A stretch of DNA of 64,000 nucleotides from NCBI GenBank assembly GCA_965230635.1, contig CBDDLJ010000016.1, positions 320,089 to 384,088 of the forward strand. The letters run 5' to 3'. Position 1 is the first letter of the stretch. Each line of letters opens with the position of its first letter. The position numbers were made by a program, and so were the translations under genes. The notes beneath the pieces were generated by a model that saw only the letters and a program-made list of their open reading frames with translations, searched no databases and was not told the DNA's origin. Positions 8,608 to 17,371 of the stretch are shown here, one piece after another. The stretch comes from CBDDLJ01 sp965230635 (lineage in GTDB: Bacteria; Pseudomonadota; Gammaproteobacteria; UBA1113).

Positions 8608-10008
8608 ATGAAAAATTTTCCAATAAAGCATTTACTACACGATAGTACACTGATAGGACAAGTTATTATCGTGCGCGGTTGGGTGCGCACTAGACGAGAT
8701 TCCAAAGCAGGTATTTCATTTATCCATTTATCCGATGGCTCTTGTTTTGATCCCATACAAGTTATTGTTCCTAATACACTGTCAAATTATGAGTCAGAAG
8801 TGCTGAATGTGACCAGTGGTTGTTCAGTTAGGATTGAAGGTGAATTAGTGGCATCGCCGGCACAGGGGCAAGCGCAAGAGTTGCATGCAACGAAAGTTGA
8901 CGTGATAGGCTGGGTGGAAAATCCCGATACCTATCCTATTTCACCGAAACGACACACTATGGAATATTTACGTGAAGTCGCACATTTACGTCCGCGAACC
9001 AATACGATCAGTGCAGTAACACGTGTACGTCATTGCATTGCACAGGCAATCCATTCTTTTTTATCAGAGCAAGGTTTTTTTTGGATCCCAACACCGATTA
9101 TTACCACCAGTGATTGTGAGGGTGCGGGTGAATTATTTCGTGTAAGCACATTGGATTTAGTTAATTTACCTAAAACTGCCAATGGACATATTGACTTTAA
9201 ACAAGATTTTTTTGGGCAAGAAACATATTTAACGGTTTCAGGCCAGTTAAATGTTGAAAGTTATTGTTTAGCCTTATCAAAAGTTTACACATTTGGCCCG
9301 ACATTTCGTGCTGAAAATTCAAATACAAGTCGTCATTTAGCCGAGTTTTGGATGATAGAGCCAGAAATAGCGTTTGCTGATTTAGGCGATGTCATACAGT
9401 TAGCAGAAGCGATGTTGAAGTCAGTGAGCCAACAATTATTAGATAATTGTGCTGATGATATGGGTTTTTTTGCCAAGCGGATTGATAAAGCATGTATTAA
9501 TCGTTTAGAACATATTATCAATAGTGATTTTGCCCGCATGGATTATAGCGAAGCTATCGATCAGTTGCTCAAAGCGAAAAAGAAATTTGAATTTCCAGTC
9601 AGCTGGGGAATTGACTTGCAATCAGAACACGAACGTTATTTAACAGAAGAGTTAGTCGGTAAACCTGTCGTCGTCATGAATTATCCAAAAGATGTTAAAG
9701 CATTTTATATGCGTTTAAATGATGATGATAAAACAGTAGCAGCAATGGATGTGTTAGTACCAGGTATTGGTGAGATTATTGGAGGTAGCCAACGTGAAGA
9801 GCGATTAGATAAGTTGGATCAACGTATAAGTGAATGTGATATCGATATAGAGCATATGCAATGGTATCGAGATTTGCGCCGATATGGCAGTGTTGCTCAC
9901 GGAGGTTTTGGTTTAGGATTTGAGCGGTTTATTAGTTATGCAACTGGGGTGGCTAATGTCCGCGATATCAGTGCATTTCCTAGAACGCCTAAGCATGCCG
10001 ATTTTTAG
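8608..10008 (+). CDS. asnS: Asparagine-tRNA ligase
   Basis: Class II aminoacyl-tRNA synthetase of the Asp/Asn group. An N-terminal OB-fold (VRGWVRTRRDSKAGISF) binds the anticodon; motif 2 (FRAENSNTSRHLAEFW) lies at about residues 233-250 and motif 3 (GFGLGFERF) at 433-441. I start at the ATG at 8608, giving 466 residues like E. coli AsnS, rather than the in-frame TTG 33 bp upstream. A dedicated AsnRS implies direct charging of tRNA-Asn with asparagine. It is divergent from thpR, with no operon partner downstream. Confidence 0.97.
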   Translation: MKNFPIKHLLHDSTLIGQVIIVRGWVRTRRDSKAGISFIHLSDGSCFDPIQVIVPNTLSNYESEVLNVTSGCSVRIEGELVASPAQGQAQELHATKVDVIGWVENPDTYPISPKRHTMEYLREVAHLRPRTNTISAVTRVRHCIAQAIHSFLSEQGFFWIPTPIITTSDCEGAGELFRVSTLDLVNLPKTANGHIDFKQDFFGQETYLTVSGQLNVESYCLALSKVYTFGPTFRAENSNTSRHLAEFWMIEPEIAFADLGDVIQLAEAMLKSVSQQLLDNCADDMGFFAKRIDKACINRLEHIINSDFARMDYSEAIDQLLKAKKKFEFPVSWGIDLQSEHERYLTEELVGKPVVVMNYPKDVKAFYMRLNDDDKTVAAMDVLVPGIGEIIGGSQREERLDKLDQRISECDIDIEHMQWYRDLRRYGSVAHGGFGLGFERFISYATGVANVRDISAFPRTPKHADF

Positions 10009-10337
10009 TGGTATCTATAAGTTTTTTAGTAGCCTATTATCCGCTATGTTTCCGGATAAATTACTTGATTTCATTTCTAAAGTACATGCTGCTCTGAACA
10101 GCCGTCAGTGTCAAAGCACTTTACACGGCAGGCGGTAGGATCAGAGATCAGTCGAGTGATTGATAGGCTTTAGCAGCCTCTGCAGCATAATTATTGAGCA
10201 AGTAAATGTTTTTTTACGAAACTGTCTGAGAAAACTATGTGGATCCCTTTTAACCGATTAGAAAAAAGAATAGAATAGCATTCTGCTCGATTCTTATGTT
10301 ACTAAAGAGAATGCCAGTCTTAGTAAGATGAATAGTT

Positions 10338-10359
10338 GTTATTCAGCTTAGTGAATAAC
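10338..10359. promoter_or_regulatory. Inverted repeat GTTATTCA-N6-TGAATAAC
   Basis: Perfect 8-bp arms around a 6-bp spacer, about 130 bp upstream of manC. Its arm sequence is shared with the hairpin 12 bp downstream. There is no T-run, so an operator or mRNA leader structure is more likely than a terminator. Confidence 0.45.
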
Positions 10360-10371
10360 AAACGTTTCTAT

Positions 10372-10390
10372 TTGAATAATGGTTATTCAA
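10372..10390. promoter_or_regulatory. Inverted repeat TTGAATAA-TGG-TTATTCAA
   Basis: Perfect 8-bp arms with a 3-bp centre, in the same leader as the preceding inverted repeat and built from the same heptamer. A third single copy (TGAATAAC) lies at 10453-10460, just before manC. Three spaced copies suggest a binding-site array for manC control; the factor is unknown. Confidence 0.45.
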
Positions 10391-10488
10391 GAGTTAACAA
10401 AAAAAGTACCCTTTATAGTAGTTACTGAAGCGGGAGCTTTTGAGCAATATGCTGAATAACTAATATTTGTTAATAGTTTAAATGTGAT

Positions 10489-11940
10489 ATGTTGAAAATT
10501 ATTCCAGTTATTTTATCCGGTGGTGTAGGGTCGCGGCTTTGGCCTTTATCGCGGGAACAACATCCAAAACAATTCATACGCTTGGCAGATAATCAAAGTC
10601 TGATCCAAAAAACGTATGCACGTGCATTGTCAATTCCGGGTATTGAAGAAATTATCACAATGACCAATCGAGATTTATTTTTTTACACAAAAGATGAATA
10701 CAGTGAAACTGATATTGGACAGGATATACACGTAACCTATATCTTGGAGCCATTTGGGCGCAATACGGCACCCGCAATTGCGACAGCAACGCTTTATGCC
10801 GCTCAAAAATATGGCGATGATGCAATTCTAGTCATATTGCCTGCGGATCACCTGATTCTGAACCCCGATAGCTTTATTCATGCAGTGGAAATGGCTATTC
10901 AACAGGCAGAAAATAACAAGCTGGTCACATTCGGCATTAAACCAAATGCTGCGAAAACCGGTTATGGTTATATTGAAGCAGATGGTAATAAGGTTTTACA
11001 ATTTGTAGAAAAACCGAATAAAGAAACAGCACAAAATTACTTAGCGTCAGGAAATTTTTTCTGGAATGCCGGTATATTTTGTTTTGCTGCTAATATCATG
11101 CTGCAACAGATGCAAATGTACTGTCCGGATATTTTGTGCAACACGAAAAACTGTTTGACTCAGGCATTAACTTCAGAGTGTTTGTCTTGGAGTCAAGTAG
11201 AACTAAATCCAGCGCTTTTTAAAAAAATAGAAGATATTTCGATTGACTATGCTGTTTTTGAAAAATCTCACTGTGTTGCGATTATCCCATGTGATATTGG
11301 ATGGTCGGATATCGGATCTTGGATTGAATTTGGAGAACTTTCCCCATCGGATGAATATGGTAACTGCATTCAAGGTGAAGCCGTGCTTGATAATGTTAAA
11401 AATTGTATTGTTTATTCAGAAAATCGATTAGTTGCTGGTATCGATTTGGAGAATCTGATTATTGCTGATACCACAGATGCTTTGCTAATTGCAGATAGAA
11501 ACAATGTGCAAGATGTTAAACATATTGTGAAAAAATTAAAGTCGACAAATCACGATGCTTACAAAATGCATCCTACTGTGCATAGGCCGTGGGGAACCTA
11601 TACGGTCTTGCAGCATGGAGCCGGTTTTAAAATAAAGCGCATTGAAATTAAGCCTGGTGCTTCAATTAGTTTACAGATGCATTATTATCGCAGTGAACAT
11701 TGGGTGATTGTTAGTGGTAAAGCTAAAGTTATCAATGGTGAAAAAGAAGTTTTTTTGCAGGCTAATGAGTCGATCTATATTCCGGTGGGTAATAAGCATC
11801 GATTAGAAAACCCTGAGCAGTCGTTGTTGGTATTGATAGAAGTTCAGTGTGGTGAGTATCTTGGTGAAGATGATATTGTTAGGTTTGAAGATGCTTTCGG
11901 TAGAGTTGATTCTGCTCAAGATCAAAAGGAAAGCGTGTAA
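10489..11940 (+). CDS. manC: Mannose-1-phosphate guanylyltransferase / mannose-6-phosphate isomerase
   Basis: Bifunctional type II PMI-GMP enzyme (ManC/AlgA/RfbM). The N-terminal nucleotidyltransferase carries the signature GGVGSRLWPLSREQHPKQF at residues 11-29 and FVEKP. The C-terminal cupin has LQMHYYRSEHWVIVSG, containing the His/Glu metal ligands of the isomerase. It makes mannose-1-P into GDP-mannose, the substrate of Gmd at 15043-16080. It is convergent with the polysaccharide genes on the other strand (4 bp gap), so its transcription is separate. Confidence 0.95.
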   Translation: MLKIIPVILSGGVGSRLWPLSREQHPKQFIRLADNQSLIQKTYARALSIPGIEEIITMTNRDLFFYTKDEYSETDIGQDIHVTYILEPFGRNTAPAIATATLYAAQKYGDDAILVILPADHLILNPDSFIHAVEMAIQQAENNKLVTFGIKPNAAKTGYGYIEADGNKVLQFVEKPNKETAQNYLASGNFFWNAGIFCFAANIMLQQMQMYCPDILCNTKNCLTQALTSECLSWSQVELNPALFKKIEDISIDYAVFEKSHCVAIIPCDIGWSDIGSWIEFGELSPSDEYGNCIQGEAVLDNVKNCIVYSENRLVAGIDLENLIIADTTDALLIADRNNVQDVKHIVKKLKSTNHDAYKMHPTVHRPWGTYTVLQHGAGFKIKRIEIKPGASISLQMHYYRSEHWVIVSGKAKVINGEKEVFLQANESIYIPVGNKHRLENPEQSLLVLIEVQCGEYLGEDDIVRFEDAFGRVDSAQDQKESV

Positions 11941-11944
11941 ATAA

Positions 11945-13054
11945 TTATTTCATAAGCTGGCAGTATAATTTAAAATAAGCGCTTCCCATTTTGCTGGCAG
12001 TAAAAAGTTCCCAATATCTCTGTTCAGCGTTAGTACCCATTGCTGCAGCTTCTTCTGGATGATTCAAAAGGAATGTCATTGCTGCACGCAAGGCATCAGA
12101 ACTGTGAGGCGGTATGATTAAGCCCGTTACCTTGTCAATATTAACAAAGCTGGTTCCAGTACCAATTTCTCTGGAAACCATGGGCTTACCAAACATAGCC
12201 GCTTCTAGTAATGAAACGCCAAATGCTTCTGATCGCCTGTTGGAGGGAAAGACTAATGCAAGACACAGCATGAGTAGTGCAACTTTATCTTCTGTATTAA
12301 TTTGTCCAAGAAAATGAATATTTTTTAAGCCTAAGGTGTTAACTTGTGCTTTAAGTTCTGATTCAATAGGGCCAGAGCCTGCAATGACAATAGGTGTTTC
12401 AACGGTTTTTGCTGCTTCTATCAATGTAGATAAGCCTTTGTAATAGCGGCAAACACCAATAAATAAAAAAAACTTTTCTGGAAAACGATTTTTCCAGCGA
12501 GAAATAGTTGTGCGATCAGGTGTTGGATAATGACTTTTGTCCAAACCAATAGGAATGATATCAACTTTATTAGCGAAAGGTTGCAACACATGGCTAGATG
12601 CAAAATAATTGGGAGAGGTTGCTACAATGCGATCCACACTGGATAAAAAACATTTTTGTAATGGCTTATAGAGTTTCAACCAATGTTTTTGTTTGATGAT
12701 GTCAGCGTGATAAGTTACTAGCGTCGGTTTTTTGATTCGGCAGGCAAAATGCAGTAAGTCTATAAATGGCCAAGGGAAGTGATAGTGGATAATATCAGCC
12801 TCTTTTGCAAGCTGGGCAAATCGCACAAAAGCTGATATTGAAATCGGTGTAGAGGCAATTTCAAGATTGGATCGGCAACGGTGGACTGAATGGCCATTCA
12901 CCAGGATTGTGCGTTTGGCCTGTTTTGGTGTGAGTGAAAAAACTTCTGCTTTAACGCCTAGTGATGACGTGCTCTGAATAATTTGATTGATTACTTGCTC
13001 AACACCTCCTATTGTATCGGGAAAGTAAGTTTTGTAACAATGCAAAACGTTCAC
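11945..13054 (-). CDS. Glycosyltransferase family 4
   Basis: GT-B fold glycosyltransferase. An N-terminal GGVEQVINQ loop and C-terminal FPSNRRSEAFGVSLLEAAMFGKP carry the E-X7-E signature of GT4 retaining enzymes that use nucleotide sugars. It begins with GTG, overlapping the upstream gene's TGA (GTGA), so the two are translationally coupled. Being in the run with gmd and rmd, it probably transfers mannose or D-rhamnose onto a lipid-linked glycan in the cytoplasm; the actual donor and linkage cannot be told from sequence. Confidence 0.88.
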   Translation of the reverse strand: MNVLHCYKTYFPDTIGGVEQVINQIIQSTSSLGVKAEVFSLTPKQAKRTILVNGHSVHRCRSNLEIASTPISISAFVRFAQLAKEADIIHYHFPWPFIDLLHFACRIKKPTLVTYHADIIKQKHWLKLYKPLQKCFLSSVDRIVATSPNYFASSHVLQPFANKVDIIPIGLDKSHYPTPDRTTISRWKNRFPEKFFLFIGVCRYYKGLSTLIEAAKTVETPIVIAGSGPIESELKAQVNTLGLKNIHFLGQINTEDKVALLMLCLALVFPSNRRSEAFGVSLLEAAMFGKPMVSREIGTGTSFVNIDKVTGLIIPPHSSDALRAAMTFLLNHPEEAAAMGTNAEQRYWELFTASKMGSAYFKLYCQLMK

Positions 13055-14172
13055 AGTAAGCTACCTCTTCTAGCAGTAATAGCGCTGTTGAAAACATTCA
13101 GCAATTTTTCTACAGATGTGTGCCAATCAAATCTTGCAGCATTTTTTTTTGCTTTGCTAGCAAGTGTATTTCTTAATTTATCATCCGCTATCATTTTTTC
13201 AAGTCCAGTATAAATCGAATCTGTACTGAATGGATCTACCAATAACCCAGCATCTCCAGCAACTTCTGGCATGGAGGAATTGTTCGATGTTAAAATCGGT
13301 TTTCCATGACTCATTGCTTCAACGATGGGTAAGCCAAAGCCTTCATACAGTGATGGCATGACTAAAAATAGACAATTTGCATAGAGTGTAGATAAAGTCA
13401 ACTCATCAACATAGCCTAGAATTTTCACATGATCTGTTAATGCATGTGCTTCTATTGCTTCAGCAATATTTATTCTTCCCCAGCCTTTTCCACCGGCTAT
13501 AATAAAACGAACGTTATCTTTTAATGTACTAGGTAATCTGGCATATGCTTGGATTAAACGCAGTAAGTTTTTTCTTGGCTCATGTGTGCCGACAAATAAA
13601 AAATAAGGTTTTTTAACAAGTTTGGCAGGATCAGATGTTTCAGTAGATTGTTTAACTCGTGCTGCTAAAGGTACGACAGCCAGTTTTGTTAGTGCAATAT
13701 TAAACTCTTTTACTAGGGCATTGGCTGTTGCTTGAGAATCTGTCACAATATTATCTGCTGCACGAAGGGAAAATGGCATTTGAAACGCTTCTGATAAACG
13801 TCTAGACCAACGCATACTCTGTGGAGCATATTTCCATACAAGATCATGAATAGTGACAACGCGCGCGACTTGTTTTGGTAGCCACCGAGGCAAACGATGT
13901 GTGGGTTGCCAAAACACATCGATATTGTCTTGTTTTATCCATGTAGGTAAACACGTTTCAAACCAACATTGTCTAGCTATAGCACTGCTCCAGTGTTTAT
14001 TTCGAATAGTGGCTTTTTCTAAACCGGATGCATAGGCAGCAATGCGATCTGAGCTATAAAGAAACAAAGAGAATGTCGGATTGATGGTGATGGCTCGGCA
14101 TATTTCCAACGTGTATCGACTAATGCCATTTAGTGGGCGTGATAGTGAGCTAGCATCCACACCGATCCTCAT
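13051..14172 (-). CDS. Glycosyltransferase family 4
   Basis: GT4 enzyme with the N-terminal GVDASSLSRPLNGISRYT loop and, near the C-terminus, PSLYEGFGLPIVEAMSHGKP with the E-X7-E motif. FLFVGTHEPRKNL is typical of mannosyl/rhamnosyl transferases of the WbdA/WbpY type. The ATG at 14172 overlaps the rmd stop as ATGA, so I prefer it to an ATG five codons upstream. Likely acts after GDP-D-rhamnose synthesis; specificity is inferred from context only. Confidence 0.88.
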   Translation of the reverse strand: MRIGVDASSLSRPLNGISRYTLEICRAITINPTFSLFLYSSDRIAAYASGLEKATIRNKHWSSAIARQCWFETCLPTWIKQDNIDVFWQPTHRLPRWLPKQVARVVTIHDLVWKYAPQSMRWSRRLSEAFQMPFSLRAADNIVTDSQATANALVKEFNIALTKLAVVPLAARVKQSTETSDPAKLVKKPYFLFVGTHEPRKNLLRLIQAYARLPSTLKDNVRFIIAGGKGWGRINIAEAIEAHALTDHVKILGYVDELTLSTLYANCLFLVMPSLYEGFGLPIVEAMSHGKPILTSNNSSMPEVAGDAGLLVDPFSTDSIYTGLEKMIADDKLRNTLASKAKKNAARFDWHTSVEKLLNVFNSAITARRGSLL

Positions 14173-15041
14173 GCCAAGTTCATCCAATTATCGTTGAGCA
14201 TCCATCGCAGCGTTTGCTCTAGACTGGGTGCTTGCCAAGTAGTTGTTAGCGTGAGGAGTTTTTGATTATTCCCCATCAACACGTTGACTTCGTTTTTTCT
14301 AGCAAGCGTAGGATTAACGTTGATTTCAATATGATGACCGGTGATTTTTTCACAAAGTGCAATGATTTCTCTTATCGAATAGGCATTTCCAGAGCAAATA
14401 TTGCATGTTTCTCCCACTGGAATAGTCTCTAACAGAAGTTCTTTATAAATTTTAGCAATCGTTCTAACGTCATTAAATTCACGCGAAACATCTAAATTCC
14501 CTAGTTCAATGACATTCGCTTTATTTTGAAAGTGTTTGATAATTTTTGGTATCAAAAATTGACTATTTTGTCCAACGCCAGTGTAGTTAAATGGGCGAAC
14601 AATAAATAATGGTAATCGGTCAGTCCACAAAGAAGCCATGTTTTCCATGGCTAGTTTGCTCACGGCATAATCATTAGCAGGGTTAGGTGTGATATTCTCA
14701 GTTAATTTTCCTGCAGTTTGATTGCCATAAACGTTTGCACTACTTGCTAGCAGAATACTTGTTATATTGGGAGCAGAATGCGCAATGGCTTTAAGTAAAT
14801 TTCGTGTACCAATTAAATTGACTCGATAAAAATCATTAATCTTTCCATGCTGTACAAAAGTTATTGCAGCCAAATGAACAACTGCTTCTGGCTGAATTTG
14901 CTTGATTTCTGCAGAAACGGCATTACTGTCAGTTAAATCGCTAGTGAGACTGACTACTTCATTGACATTCTCGTCTGCTAGCAATTCACTTGTGACATAA
15001 TGTCCAGTAAAACCGTTTGAACCAGTAATTAAAATACGCAT
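14169..15041 (-). CDS. rmd: GDP-6-deoxy-D-mannose (4-keto) reductase
   Basis: Short-chain dehydrogenase/reductase of the extended type. The N-terminal MRILITGSNGFTGHY binds NAD(P)H, and YAVSK supplies the catalytic Tyr and Lys. Next to gmd, the family reduces GDP-4-keto-6-deoxymannose to GDP-D-rhamnose. The ATG at 15041, one base after the gmd stop, gives the Rossmann loop at the very N-terminus; a longer frame from 15086 would run into gmd. The alternative assignment, GDP-fucose synthase, is less likely because no Fcl epimerase features are evident. Confidence 0.82.
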   Translation of the reverse strand: MRILITGSNGFTGHYVTSELLADENVNEVVSLTSDLTDSNAVSAEIKQIQPEAVVHLAAITFVQHGKINDFYRVNLIGTRNLLKAIAHSAPNITSILLASSANVYGNQTAGKLTENITPNPANDYAVSKLAMENMASLWTDRLPLFIVRPFNYTGVGQNSQFLIPKIIKHFQNKANVIELGNLDVSREFNDVRTIAKIYKELLLETIPVGETCNICSGNAYSIREIIALCEKITGHHIEINVNPTLARKNEVNVLMGNNQKLLTLTTTWQAPSLEQTLRWMLNDNWMNLA

Positions 15042-15042
15042 A

Positions 15043-16080
15043 TCAAAAGGAGAAACCTCGTTTGTTTCGATGTAAGTCTGCATCAACCATCATTTTGCAT
15101 AGGTCTTCTAGTGTGGTTGTAGACTCCCAACCTAATTCAATCTTAGCTTTTTCAGGGTCACCGATTAATATTTCTACTTCTGCTGGCCGATAAAATTGGC
15201 GATTAACTTGAACGATTATTTTTCCTGTTTGCATATTGATAGCAACTTCTTGCTCTCCACTTCCTTTCCATTCAATATCAATATCGGCGGCTTTACAAGA
15301 CATTGCGACAAAATCTCGAACGGTTTGTGTGCGGTTTGTTGCTAGTACGTAAGTATCTGGTTTATCTGCTTGTAGCATAAGATACATACCTAATACATAA
15401 TCTTTTGCAAATCCCCAATCACGTTTCGCATTTAGATTGCCTAACTCAAGCACGTCTTGTTGTCCTAGCTTTATTTTTGCTATGCCATTAGTGATCTTTC
15501 TAGTGACAAATTCTAGCCCTCGCAGAGGCGATTCATGATTAAATAAAATGCCACTTGAACCGAAGATCCCATATGACTCACGATAATTGATTGTCATCCA
15601 GTGTGCAAAAAGTTTTGCTGCCGCATAAGGACTACGTGGGTAAAAAGGAGTATCTTCTTTTTGAGGAACAGCTTGCACTTTACCAAACATTTCAGATGTT
15701 GATGCTTGATAAAAACGAATGTCTGGATTAATCACACGAATAGCTTCAAGCACATTTAGTGGGCCTAGACCAGAGATTTGTGTTGTTGTATGTGGTTGAT
15801 TAAATGACACGCCAACAAAACTTTGTGCAGCAAGATTGTAAATTTCTTCTGGCTGTACTGAGTCAAGCAGACGAATACAGCAACTTATATCAGTAAGATC
15901 ATATTCAACTAAGTGCAGATTAGGGTGTTTTTCTATACCGAGCTCTTCGATTCGCCAGAAATTATTTGAAGCTGTACGGCGGTAAGCACCATAGACGGTA
16001 TAGTTCTTGCTCAACAATAATTCTGCCAGGTATGCGCCATCTTGTCCGGTAATTCCGGTGATTAATGCCGTTTTCATCAT
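15043..16080 (-). CDS. gmd: GDP-mannose 4,6-dehydratase
   Basis: NADP-dependent SDR enzyme converting GDP-mannose to GDP-4-keto-6-deoxy-D-mannose. It shows the N-terminal TGITGQDGAYLAELLL, the STSEMFGKV segment with catalytic Thr/Glu, and SPYAAAKLFAHWM with Tyr-X3-Lys. Length (345 aa) is normal. It is immediately followed by rmd, so the pathway product is most likely GDP-D-rhamnose. Two adjacent ATG codons exist at the start. Confidence 0.95.
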   Translation of the reverse strand: MMKTALITGITGQDGAYLAELLLSKNYTVYGAYRRTASNNFWRIEELGIEKHPNLHLVEYDLTDISCCIRLLDSVQPEEIYNLAAQSFVGVSFNQPHTTTQISGLGPLNVLEAIRVINPDIRFYQASTSEMFGKVQAVPQKEDTPFYPRSPYAAAKLFAHWMTINYRESYGIFGSSGILFNHESPLRGLEFVTRKITNGIAKIKLGQQDVLELGNLNAKRDWGFAKDYVLGMYLMLQADKPDTYVLATNRTQTVRDFVAMSCKAADIDIEWKGSGEQEVAINMQTGKIIVQVNRQFYRPAEVEILIGDPEKAKIELGWESTTTLEDLCKMMVDADLHRNKRGFSF

Positions 16081-16189
16081 TCAACAATCTCCATATTAAA
16101 AAGTGGAAAGCTTCCAATGTGTTTTTTAACCATGACTGCCAAGGTTTGCAAGTCGTTAACAGCAGAATGATATGATTGAGTCAACACTC

Positions 16190-17371
16190 TCATGAGTTTA
16201 TGCCTTGGGTAGTACGGGTTTTGCTTTTCAGCCAAAGAAGAACCGATGGAAAACGTTTTAATGATTTAAGTATTAAACGTCTGAGAAATGGATACTTTTC
16301 AACACGTGCCCTAATTTTTTTTAAAAAATTATTAGATAATAATGCTGAAATATTATCTGCAGCAGCTGTGTTGGTTTGTGTTGATGATGGTACGTTTTCT
16401 TCTATTAAAGATGGTGTTGTTACATTTGAAAGTCTTACAATAGCACGAGAGACGCTATCTTGAATGTCTTGTTTCATATTATTATTTAAAAGATGCTGCT
16501 TTTGATTATATTGAGAGTCCAATGGTTTTTTTAAAAGCAGGTGGATTGAACAGAATAAAAATCCATCATGCTCAATAATTAAATTGGGATATACCATGTC
16601 ATTATCTTCATGACGGTATGCTTTCTTTGTTAGTTGTAAGAAATCAGCTAGATTTCTTCTTGTTTCATATGTTTTAGGGCTTGGCAGATTGTCTGGTTTA
16701 TCAACTAACATTAATCCGGAGGGTTTAACAATATGCTCTTCAATCATATCAACTGTAAATAAAATACAATTATCATCGAACCATTTTTTATTAGCAGGTC
16801 CATCTAGACGAAATTCAGTGCTGATCGATGCGATACCTCCCGGTTTAAGAACTCTGCCAATTTCAGATGCTGCGGCTTGAATAGCTTCAATGCTACCAAA
16901 ATGTTCTATCGCTCCACAAGAGTAAACACCGTCGAAAAAGGCTGATGGCAGCTCGAGACAGCGTGCATCTGAGTGAACAGGAATAATATTTTCATGTATA
17001 TGATCAATTTGGTTGTATGGCTTTGTTGATAGCATGTAACCGGGAGGTGCGGCATCAGACCATGCTGTTTGTTCTAAATACCGATCTACTGGAAATACGA
17101 TAGCATTGCTTTGTGCAAGCAATTCTGTCAATAATTCTGTGCCTGCGCCAATCCCCGCAAACAGCTTATCATCTACATTTGGGATAAATTCATCAAAGGC
17201 ATGTAATGCCATGGCTGTTTTCCAATTTTTAGCGTCAGGGGTAAATACTGGATGATTTATTTTGCATTGAGACAGGTCAAGTGACATTTCAACCGATAAG
17301 ATTTTATTAAAATAAGGGATTAATGCCTGATTCGAGAAATCTTCAATATCAATGACTTTACTAAATTTCAT
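16190..17371 (-). CDS. SAM-dependent methyltransferase
   Basis: Class I methyltransferase. FAGIGAGTELLTELL (about residue 78) is the glycine-rich SAM loop, and GAIEHFGS followed by EIGRVLKPGGIASIS matches motifs of the Methyltransf_11 group. About 100 C-terminal residues after the catalytic domain are low-similarity and basic. Its ATG overlaps the upstream glycosyltransferase stop by 4 bp. In D-rhamnan and mannan clusters methyltransferases cap or decorate the glycan, and this is the likely role here; the substrate is not proven. Confidence 0.82.
   Translation of the reverse strand: MKFSKVIDIEDFSNQALIPYFNKILSVEMSLDLSQCKINHPVFTPDAKNWKTAMALHAFDEFIPNVDDKLFAGIGAGTELLTELLAQSNAIVFPVDRYLEQTAWSDAAPPGYMLSTKPYNQIDHIHENIIPVHSDARCLELPSAFFDGVYSCGAIEHFGSIEAIQAAASEIGRVLKPGGIASISTEFRLDGPANKKWFDDNCILFTVDMIEEHIVKPSGLMLVDKPDNLPSPKTYETRRNLADFLQLTKKAYRHEDNDMVYPNLIIEHDGFLFCSIHLLLKKPLDSQYNQKQHLLNNNMKQDIQDSVSRAIVRLSNVTTPSLIEENVPSSTQTNTAAADNISALLSNNFLKKIRARVEKYPFLRRLILKSLKRFPSVLLWLKSKTRTTQGINS

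Larger units (their letters stand above)
10009..10488. other. Intergenic region with repeated TTATTCA motifs
   Basis: No convincing gene is present. A 72-codon frame starting inside asnS runs into it but overlaps the synthetase and has no family features. The second half contains two perfect hairpins built on the same TTATTCA/TGAATAA word plus a third half-site at 10453-10460, all upstream of manC. No strong factor-independent terminator is visible after asnS. Confidence 0.5.

Noticed and set aside
9920..10138. Possible 72-codon gene after asnS
   Set aside because: Most of its start overlaps asnS in another frame, it has no ribosome site and no recognisable features.
16176..16463. A plus-strand 95-codon frame
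   Set aside because: It lies within the minus-strand methyltransferase gene, which has clear SAM motifs; this frame is a shadow.
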